Assembly (NCBI GenBank): GCA_029959325.1
Contig: JASCPF010000025.1
Coordinates: forward strand, 1 to 41,107
Length of the DNA: 41,107 bases
Direction of reading: 5' to 3'
DNA from: Microbacteriaceae bacterium PS02068
Lineage (GTDB): Bacteria > Actinomycetota > Actinomycetes > Actinomycetales > Microbacteriaceae
Shown: positions 35,562-41,107 of the stretch, piece after piece
Numbering within the stretch: the stretch's first letter is position 1
How the letters are laid out: the number at the start of each line of letters is the position of its first letter
The notes under the pieces: model-generated
The model's database searches: none
What the model saw: only the letters and a program-made list of their open reading frames with translations
Told to the model about the DNA's origin: nothing
Program-made: the position numbers and the translations under genes

Positions 35562-38500
35562 TCAGGATGAAATGGGATTGTCGTCGTTGGGCAGGAGGGA
35601 GGCGAGCGCGTCTCGACGCCGCTGCGTGAACGGGTCGTCGCCGCCGAAGACGAGGACAGCATTCGAGACCGCGAGATCGGCGAACCGCCGGGCATCGTCG
35701 GTGTCGCCCAGACGGTCATGCACGAGCGCGAGGTCGGCCATCGTCAGGATCGTGTCACGGTCGGCCTCCCCGTTCGCGGCGATCTCATCCGTGTACAGCT
35801 CCGTGAGAACCGCCAGCTCCGCACGGTCGTCTCCGATGCGACGGTACGCACGCGCGCGCTCGGTGAGGAACCAGCGTGTCGCCTCGTGCGTCCGGCCCAG
35901 GTCGACGGCGGCGCGGGCGTGCCCATCCCGGAGGATCTGCTGCGCCTCCACCGACCGTCCGGCGAGCGAGACGCATCGGCCGCGCGCGGCACTGCTGTGC
36001 GCGGTTCTCACCGCGTCTCGGGTGCCGCCGAACGATTGCTCCCGCAGCCACGTCTCGTGGCGCGCGGCCGCAGCGGCGAAGTCCTCTCCGTCCTCCCACA
36101 CCTTCGCCTCTCCCCAGCTCAGCCGCCACTCCAGTTCGTTGCGGGATTCCACCGCAGTCGCGAGCTCGGGTGCGTCCGGGGCAGTGCTGGCCCGCAGCTC
36201 GTCGAGGACTCCCTGCTGTCGCGTGAGCGCCTCGCGGTTGCGCTTCGCGTCGGCGAGCACGGCGATCGCGTGCCGCCGCTGCCGGAGGGCCGCGCCGGCG
36301 GAGACCCGCGACGCGATGGAGGCCTCCCGGGCATCGAGCAGGGCGACGGTGCCGTCGATGTCTCCCGCGGACTCCGCGAAGACCGCCTGGGTGAGCAGAA
36401 TCTCCTCGCGCAGGTCGGGAACAGCCGTGATGTCGACGGACTCGGCGATGCGCGAGAGCTCCTCCACATCCGTCTCCGCCTGCACGGTGTCGCCCGCGTC
36501 CCGCAGGAATCGGGCGAGCTGGAGTCGCTCCGAGAGCGTGTGCGGGTCGTCCGCTCCGAGACGCTCACTGCGCAACGCGACGAGCCTCCTCTGCGCCTGG
36601 ACCGCCTCTTTGTGGCGGGCACGTGCGCGCAGACGCGCGACGAGCCGGACGAGGAGCCTCTCCTCGCGGTTCACCGCACCGGGCTCGACCTCGGCGTCGA
36701 AGGAGAGGACATCGCGGATGGCGAGGATCGCGGCGTCATCGCGGGCGGCATCCGGAGCCCTCTCCGCGATCCCGTCCGCGGCCAGCGCGGCGGCGTACAG
36801 CGCGTCGCCTTTGAGCTCGATGAACATGTTCGCATCGATGAGCGCGAGTGCGGCTCGAGCCCGCGCGAGTGCGGTGTCGTGATCGCGTGCGCCGAGCGAC
36901 GCCCGTGCCAGCGTCGTGAGCGTCTGCGCCTGGTCGCCGCTGTTGCCGAGGGCGGCGAACTCCTTCACCGCGAGGTCGCCCCAGCGGTCCGCCTCCGCGG
37001 TGGTCCCCTCCTCCACGTTCCACAGCGCCAGGTCGCGCGCCGTCTCGGCGGCCTCGCTCCGCCGGTTCTCCCCGTGCCGTCGCTCGTATTGTGCTTCGAG
37101 AACTCGGATGCAGGCGAGTCGACCATCGCGGGTGGACCGGTCGATCACGTCGAGGAGGACGGCGTCGGCATCGTCGCGCACGTCCGACGAGCGGAAGGTC
37201 TTCCGCGCATAGGATCCGTCGGCCGGAAGGTCACGGGACAGGACGTCGCGCGCCAGCGCCTCGGCCTCCGCCGGTCGTACGAGCGCGGCGAGTGCCGTGG
37301 CGACCATGACATCGGACATCGCCCGGGCGAGTTCCAGCTCGTGGGCCCCGGCCAGGTTGGATGCCGCCTGCGCCTTCCCGAGGAAGTCGGCGTGCCGTTC
37401 CTTGTCCTCCATCTCCGACGCAGCGAACCACAGCTGCATGAGCCGCACAGCGACCGTGGTCGACGCCTTCTCGTGACGCACGGGCGCGGCTGTTTCGCGC
37501 AACTCGACGGGCAGAACGAGACGGAAGACGGCCTCGGCGCTCTGGTCGGACGAGCCCAGGGTTTCGTAGGCGGCGGTGAGAGCGGGCGAGGCCGAAGCCG
37601 TCCGATCGGGCAGCGCCGCGCGTGCGAGGTCGGCGTCCTTCTCCTCTGCGAGGAGCGCGGCGGCGCGAGCGATCGCGAGTCGCTCGCGGTCGGCATCCGT
37701 CAGAGCGTCGCCGTCCGCGAGGAGGTCGTCGAGCAGTTGTCGCCCGTCGCCAGGTCTGCCCATCCGGACCGACAGCGCGAAGGCCTGGGCGACCGGATCC
37801 TCGGTGATCTCCTCCAACCGCGTCAGATTCCCGACATCCTCGAACTGCTGCGTCCCGGACAGGGTGCGCAGGAGGTGCGTCTCAGCGCTGACGTACGCCG
37901 CCCAGTCGCGGCCGAACGAAACGTAATGGACCAGCTCGCCGCCGGCGGTGTAGCCCATCGCCGGAATCGCGCTCAGCGCGAGGCGATCGTCCACCAGGGC
38001 ATCGTGCTCGCGATTGCTCGCCGCCGTGATGCGGCGGTAGCGCTGCTCGGTGTTCTCGGGCGTGTCCGGCGGGAGGAGCAACAGGGTCTTTCCGAGGACA
38101 CCCATCTCCGACAGCGTAGAGATCTCCCACCCCAGTCCCTCGGTCGTCCCCGCGACGACAATCACGGCCTTGCACCGCGCCGCAGTGCGCCGCACCGCCT
38201 CCTGCCACGTCTCGTCGGTCCAGTAGCTCCGTCCGGCACCGAGCGACGGGCGACGCTCGCCGGGTCGCCCGATGGCAACGACTTGAGCGGCCTCGTTGAA
38301 CGTCCACGCTTCTACTAGTTCCTCGAACCGCACGCGCTGCGGCAGCACAGGGGCGTACCAGCGGGTCGAGGCCACAGGTGCGTACACCAACGCAGTGTCG
38401 TCGTCGAAGGAGCGTAGGTAGAGGATCGTCTCCCCCGTCGCGTTCTCGGCGAACCCGATGGACTGCCGGCTCCGAATCACCCCCTCGATCGCCCGCGCGG

Positions 38501-39074
38501 GGATATGGCAGCGGTCGAAGACGAACGCTGCCACGATAGCCACGGCGAGTGCGAGGAGCGCCGGAGCGGAGATGAGCAGATCGGCGGCGAGCCACACGAG
38601 ACCCAGGCCCGCGCAGAGGACGACGCCCTTCACGACGAGACCGAGAAGGAGTAGACCCCTGGACCCTTCGTAGCGCCACGTCGCCGCTGTGTCATCGGCG
38701 AGGAAGACCCGAACCTCCCCGAAGTACCCACCTGCGACGATAAGGAGAAGTGCTGCAATAAGAGGGATCCACCAGGGCCAACCGGCGAGGTAGATCGCCG
38801 CGGTGAGCATCAGGAGCCCGATCAGCTGGGCGGCGGCCAGCCAGACGACTTTGCGAGCCCTGAGCGCCGGTCCCCAGCTGAGTCCTTCGAGATCCTGCAC
38901 CCGGCCGCCGCCCCGCTCGAAGCGGGCAAACCATTCCCAGATCTCGGTGCCCACGCTACGCAGCGCACGCCGTTCCCGCGTTCCCGGATCGATGCGTGCC
39001 CGCAGAAGCACGACGACGACTAGCAGGCCCGCGGTCAATACGAACATGGTCAACCCGGGCGCGTGCTCACCCAT
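35562..39074 (-). CDS. Membrane-anchored TIR-like protein with long TPR-like C-terminus
   Basis: A 1,170-residue protein. Five or so membrane helices lie in the first ~190 residues (TMFVLTAGLLVVVVLL; WLAAAQLIGLLMLTAAIYLA; IPLIAALLLIVAGGYF; LLLGLVVKGVVLCAGLGLVW; ALLALAVAIVAAFVF). A TIR-like domain follows at about 215-345: TILYLRSFDDDTALV, QVVAIGRPGE, then CKAVIVVAGTTEGLGWEIST with a Glu in the G-W-E-I context of TIR enzymes. The remaining ~800 residues are Ala/Arg/Glu-rich helices in TPR-like pairs (ARLRARARHKEAVQAQRRL; ARAYRRIGDDRAELAVLTELY). ATG 39074 overlaps the 58-residue upstream gene by 8 bp. It may be a membrane-bound NAD-processing or signalling protein with a repeat sensor. The TIR assignment is moderate; no named system matches. 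Confidence 0.75.
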   Translation of the reverse strand: MGEHAPGLTMFVLTAGLLVVVVLLRARIDPGTRERRALRSVGTEIWEWFARFERGGGRVQDLEGLSWGPALRARKVVWLAAAQLIGLLMLTAAIYLAGWPWWIPLIAALLLIVAGGYFGEVRVFLADDTAATWRYEGSRGLLLLGLVVKGVVLCAGLGLVWLAADLLISAPALLALAVAIVAAFVFDRCHIPARAIEGVIRSRQSIGFAENATGETILYLRSFDDDTALVYAPVASTRWYAPVLPQRVRFEELVEAWTFNEAAQVVAIGRPGERRPSLGAGRSYWTDETWQEAVRRTAARCKAVIVVAGTTEGLGWEISTLSEMGVLGKTLLLLPPDTPENTEQRYRRITAASNREHDALVDDRLALSAIPAMGYTAGGELVHYVSFGRDWAAYVSAETHLLRTLSGTQQFEDVGNLTRLEEITEDPVAQAFALSVRMGRPGDGRQLLDDLLADGDALTDADRERLAIARAAALLAEEKDADLARAALPDRTASASPALTAAYETLGSSDQSAEAVFRLVLPVELRETAAPVRHEKASTTVAVRLMQLWFAASEMEDKERHADFLGKAQAASNLAGAHELELARAMSDVMVATALAALVRPAEAEALARDVLSRDLPADGSYARKTFRSSDVRDDADAVLLDVIDRSTRDGRLACIRVLEAQYERRHGENRRSEAAETARDLALWNVEEGTTAEADRWGDLAVKEFAALGNSGDQAQTLTTLARASLGARDHDTALARARAALALIDANMFIELKGDALYAAALAADGIAERAPDAARDDAAILAIRDVLSFDAEVEPGAVNREERLLVRLVARLRARARHKEAVQAQRRLVALRSERLGADDPHTLSERLQLARFLRDAGDTVQAETDVEELSRIAESVDITAVPDLREEILLTQAVFAESAGDIDGTVALLDAREASIASRVSAGAALRQRRHAIAVLADAKRNREALTRQQGVLDELRASTAPDAPELATAVESRNELEWRLSWGEAKVWEDGEDFAAAAARHETWLREQSFGGTRDAVRTAHSSAARGRCVSLAGRSVEAQQILRDGHARAAVDLGRTHEATRWFLTERARAYRRIGDDRAELAVLTELYTDEIAANGEADRDTILTMADLALVHDRLGDTDDARRFADLAVSNAVLVFGGDDPFTQRRRDALASLLPNDDNPISS

Positions 39075-39243
39075 GTGTCACCTGCAGGCGGTCCCCCTCG
39101 ACGTCGATCCGGAGCGCCTCGCGAGGCGGTCCGGTCACCAACTCGAGGAACTCGCTTTCGATGCTGTGGTGCAGATGCCGAGCATCGAAGTCCGGTCCGT
39201 CCGATGCATCGGCCGGACGCTGTTCCCGGATCGTGAAGCCCAT
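39067..39243 (-). CDS. Small protein, 58 residues, coupled to the TIR-like membrane gene
   Basis: This short gene runs from ATG 39243 to TGA 39067-39069 and overlaps the start of the 1,170-residue gene by 8 bp (ATGGGTGA), a strong sign of translational coupling. The product (MGFTIREQRPADASDGPD..., ...LELVTGPPREALRIDVEG) is acidic, with an amphipathic helix HHSIESEFLELV in the middle and a beta strand at the end. No family is recognised. Its position as first gene of a three-gene operon suggests a regulatory or immunity-like partner. Support is overlap and position, not homology. Confidence 0.6.
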   Translation of the reverse strand: MGFTIREQRPADASDGPDFDARHLHHSIESEFLELVTGPPREALRIDVEGDRLQVTHG

Positions 39244-39555
39244 CCACCAATCGTGTCAGCAGCGAGCCCGCGCACCCGAAATGTCCAGATGGACACACCG
39301 TGGACATTTCATCTGCGAAATGGACATTTCCAAAAAAAACCTACTGTAGGGAACGGCACGACTTGTCCACCGCGCTCGCGTCAGGGCGGGCTATCAACTC
39401 CCGAAATGTCCGGGTGCTGCAGCGTCATCGATGCGGAGAGATGTCCATCCCACTTCAACTTGGGGCCAGTGACCCGCAAGCGGATGCTGCATTCAATGAT
39501 GTGCCGCGGTTAGTTGAATGTTCGAGGTGAGCGCGGCCCTGGATATGGTCGTCAG
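39244..39555. promoter_or_regulatory. Intergenic region with second dyad and TGTCC-site array
   Basis: Between divergent genes (39243 minus, 39556 plus), 312 bp. Left of the dyad, GGACA cores point leftward at 39322, 39302 and 39291, with one opposite site at 39282. Right of it, TGTCC cores point rightward at 39364, 39408 (CCCGAAATGTCCGGG, nearly the same as 9518-9530) and 39442. An A8 run (39332-39339) adjoins the dyad centre. There is no credible gene inside. Both flanking promoters must lie here. Confidence 0.65.
39323..39367. repeat. 45-bp dyad, copy 2
   Basis: GACATTTC, 9 bp, CCTACTGTAGG (39340-39350), 9 bp, GACTTGTC. It is exactly symmetrical about T39345 and has the same geometry, centre and orientation as 9482-9526. 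The right arm differs from a perfect inverted copy at two positions. Confidence 0.8.
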
Positions 39556-39951
39556 ATGGGGAATCTGGGCGGCTATCAAGACATCACGAAGTTCATCAAG
39601 GCCATCGGCGGCCCAGCGGTAGCCGCCAAGTACGCCGCGGCCGCAGCTGGCATCATCTTCGTCGCCGGCGGCGCGGTGTACGCAGGCGGCGAGAAGGCGA
39701 TCAAGACCATCAGGCACCGCATCGAGACCCGCGCGGTTCCCTGCATCTGGGTTGGACAAGTTTTCACAGTCAACTCCGACGCGGACGCAGGCGCGGGCCT
39801 CATTCTGCAGAACGGTGATGAGGTTCGCATACTCGAATGCGACAGCGACACCCTGCTGGTCGAAGTGATCGGAAATGCCGACAACCCCCATGCGATCTCC
39901 GGAGAACTCTTACAGTCGATCTCCGACTTCCCCGGCGTCGACACCGCCTGA
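39556..39951 (+). CDS. Small single-pass membrane protein, unknown
   Basis: I take ATG 39556 as the start, giving 131 residues. After a short N-terminal helix (YQDITKFIKAIGG) comes one Ala/Gly-rich membrane segment, VAAKYAAAAAGIIFVAGGAVYAGG (about residues 22-45, split here). A basic stretch (KAIKTIRHRIE) and a small beta-rich domain (VFTVNSDADAG; LILQNGDEVRILE; DTLLVEVIG) follow. No family is recognised; the tail suggests an SH3- or OB-like barrel by pattern only. It is the first gene to the right of the second dyad and is convergent with the GIY-YIG gene, with a 138-bp gap holding nothing I can identify. Confidence 0.65.
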   Translation: MGNLGGYQDITKFIKAIGGPAVAAKYAAAAAGIIFVAGGAVYAGGEKAIKTIRHRIETRAVPCIWVGQVFTVNSDADAGAGLILQNGDEVRILECDSDTLLVEVIGNADNPHAISGELLQSISDFPGVDTA

Positions 39952-40089
39952 CAACTTGAAGCTAATTGCACCTCGATACATCGACGAGCTGACGGGACCG
40001 GGCGAAGTCGCTTGGGATCGTCGCTACCCAATTGTGGCCAGCCGCGGAACGGCACCGCTCCGGACACGCGCCGTCGACGAGGGTGCGGC

Positions 40090-40569
40090 TCAGCGCTTCC
40101 GGTTAGCGAACGGCCAGCGGCCGTAGATCTCGGCGAACGCGTCCCGGTAGCGGATCTCGACGTCCTCGGCGGACTCGTCGGGCGTCGTCGCCCACGCAAC
40201 GAGCAGCTCGTCTTGATCGGCCAGTTGCCAGATCGAACGACCGCCCTTGTGGCTGGCGCCCTTCCGCGCGTACTGCCCCAACCGCTTTCGCAGCCCTCCC
40301 ACCTTCGCTTCTGCTTTGCCGATGTACACCACCGGCGTACCCGGCACCCAACGCGCCGTGAGGTCCTCCAGCCGGTAAGCAGACCCCGCCCGAGCTCGCG
40401 TCAGCTCAAGCAGCTTCGGCGTCGTAGCCGCGGTGCGCAACACCACGTAAATCCCCGCCTCAATCGGCACCCTCGCGGCTGCCAGGTCAGCAAATGGGAC
40501 GAATCCCTCAAAACCGATCGCTTCAAGCGATGCCCGATCCCACGCCCGCGGCAACGGCAGACCACCCAT
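40090..40569 (-). CDS. GIY-YIG nuclease-like protein
   Basis: The 159-residue protein starts at ATG 40569, whose A is shared with the stop of the upstream gene (TGATG), so the two were translated together. The GIY-YIG core is visible: EAGIYVVLR (GIY, about residues 37-45), PVVYIGKAE (YIG, about 76-84), then LRKRLGQYARKG with the conserved Arg, and a downstream EDVEIRYRDAFAEIYG with the metal-binding Glu candidate. Such domains cut DNA in homing, repair and restriction enzymes. Partnered with a PD-(D/E)XK-like upstream gene, it was probably part of a two-gene restriction-like or mobile module. The upstream gene is now cut by an IS. Confidence 0.85.
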   Translation of the reverse strand: MGGLPLPRAWDRASLEAIGFEGFVPFADLAAARVPIEAGIYVVLRTAATTPKLLELTRARAGSAYRLEDLTARWVPGTPVVYIGKAEAKVGGLRKRLGQYARKGASHKGGRSIWQLADQDELLVAWATTPDESAEDVEIRYRDAFAEIYGRWPFANRKR

Positions 40570-40980
40570 CAGCCGTCCTCCACGATGCCGACAGCATCCA
40601 CCGGCGCCACCGCGGGCACCCCGAACAGGTCGGCCACCCGCCGCTCGAGCAGATATGGCTCCACGTCGCCCGCGTGCAGCGGCGGCGACGCCACCCGGAC
40701 CGGCCGAGGCTCCATGTACCAGTACAGCTGCCGCATCCCCTTCGCGTTGTGCTGCTGAGCAAGCGCCCGCGCCTCGTCCCGCGTGAACAACCACACGGCA
40801 TCCGACGAGAGCAACGTCACCGCGAGCAGCTGCGCCCGTAGATCGTCAGGGAAGAAGAACCCAATCGACATCGCTCCCTTGCCGCCCGACGGAGAGGGAG
40901 CGGTCTGAGTCTTCACCTGAATCGTCACCGCGCTCGCGGAGCCTGGCGCATAGGCCACCAGATCGACGCCGGAGTCCGTT
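40569..40980 (-). pseudogene. Truncated PD-(D/E)XK-like nuclease gene (5' end removed by IS)
   Basis: The remaining C-terminal ~136 codons read TDSGVDLVAYAPGSA, then VTIQVKTQT, the D...Q-x-K pattern of a PD-(D/E)XK-like fold. FFFPDDLRAQLLAVTLLSSDAVWLF and a C-terminal region rich in Pro and Val follow. The frame continues through 40981 into IS sequence up to an ATG at 41045, but those codons belong to the IS end, so the native start is lost. The stop overlaps the GIY-YIG start. I judge it a fragment; whether the hybrid reading frame is still translated to supply the GIY-YIG gene cannot be told. Confidence 0.7.
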
Positions 40981-41107
40981 TGAGCCGCCCCCTTCATTCG
41001 GTCCGGACGTTCTGTGAGTCGTCGGTTTCCATTTGATGGGTGCACTGTCGAGCGTACTCGGCTGGGGGTAGGTAGCCGAGCGAGGAGTGCCGGCGGTGGT
41101 GGTTGTA
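40981..41107 (-). mobile_element. End of an IS3-family insertion sequence (rest outside window)
   Basis: The terminal sequence TGAGCCGCCCCC at 40981 is the kind of end seen in actinobacterial IS3-family elements. The transposase stop codon lies 13 bp inside it. The element continues past 41107, so the other end and the target duplication cannot be seen. It interrupts the PD-(D/E)XK-like gene. Confidence 0.75.
40994..41107 (-). CDS. IS3-family transposase, C-terminal fragment
   Basis: The last 37 codons of a transposase enter from the right edge: YNHHRRHSSLGYLPPAEYA is the very characteristic C-terminal block of IS3-family (OrfB, DDE/rve) transposases, downstream of the catalytic Glu. A 17-residue tail (about HQMETDDSQNVRTE) and the stop at 40994 complete it. 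Catalytic residues lie outside the window. The family is certain from this block; the subgroup is not. Confidence 0.88.
   Translation of the reverse strand, partial: YNHHRRHSSLGYLPPAEYARQCTHQMETDDSQNVRTE

Noticed and set aside
39282..39446. CRISPR array
   Set aside because: The repeats are about 8-12 bp, degenerate, of both orientations and irregularly spaced, and no cas gene is present.
40569..41045. Intact 158-residue gene upstream of the GIY-YIG gene
   Set aside because: Bases 40981-41107 are the end of an IS3-family element with the transposase C-terminus on the same strand in another frame, so the first ~22 codons are not native.

Overview
The window is GC-rich, densely packed DNA. Codon use, frequent GTG starts and gene content suggest a high-GC actinobacterium; a Microbacteriaceae-like host is my guess, not something the sequence proves. 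No rRNA, tRNA, CRISPR array or core metabolic gene is visible. It reads as an accessory defence and mobility island.

Layout. (1) Bases 1-5826: a Tn7-like transposition operon on the minus strand (tnsA, tnsB, tnsC, tniQ, the last running off the window) with a divergent winged-helix regulator. (2) 5828-9412: a large membrane KAP/YobI-like P-loop NTPase. (3) 9413-9665: an intergenic region with a 45-bp dyad and a row of TGTCC-type sites. (4) 9666-13705: a lipoprotein, a HEPN-like protein, a Shedu-type nuclease and an XRE regulator. (5) 13659-20604: a second, diverged tnsA-tnsB-tnsC-tniQ operon in the same orientation, with its own divergent winged-helix regulator. (6) 20657-23083: two unknown genes, a metallophosphoesterase and a proteasome-beta-like Ntn hydrolase. 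(7) 23161-33239: an AlpA-like HTH gene, then helicase-DUF3883, DUF1156 methyltransferase and HEPN-DUF499 ATPase, matching the composition of Hma (helicase-methylase-ATPase) candidate defence systems. (8) 33298-34741: a TIR-like protein paired with a DUF4231/SLATT membrane protein. (9) 34805-39243: a minus-strand three-gene operon with a 1,170-residue membrane/TIR-like/TPR-like protein. (10) 39244-39555: a second copy of the dyad. (11) 39556-41107: a small membrane protein, a GIY-YIG protein coupled to a truncated PD-(D/E)XK-like gene, and the end of an IS3-family element.

How it may fit together. The 45-bp dyads at 9482-9526 and 39323-39367 have the same architecture: GACATTTC-like arm, 9 bp, CCTACTGTAGG, 9 bp, inverted arm. 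Around each dyad most extra TGTCC-like sites point away from the centre, as TnsB-site arrays do at transposon ends. My working model is that each dyad is where two Tn7-like ends abut. The 29.8 kb between them would be one element carrying tns set 2 and most of the defence genes; tns set 1 plus the KAP gene would belong to a neighbouring element. The rival model is that the dyads are operators that tie cargo expression to a shared regulator, because each lies about 70-80 bp upstream of a minus-strand gene and because related half-sites occur in both tnsA/regulator divergent regions. The 1-bp spacing at the dyad centre is not what a standard 5-bp Tn7 target duplication would give, so I keep both models open.
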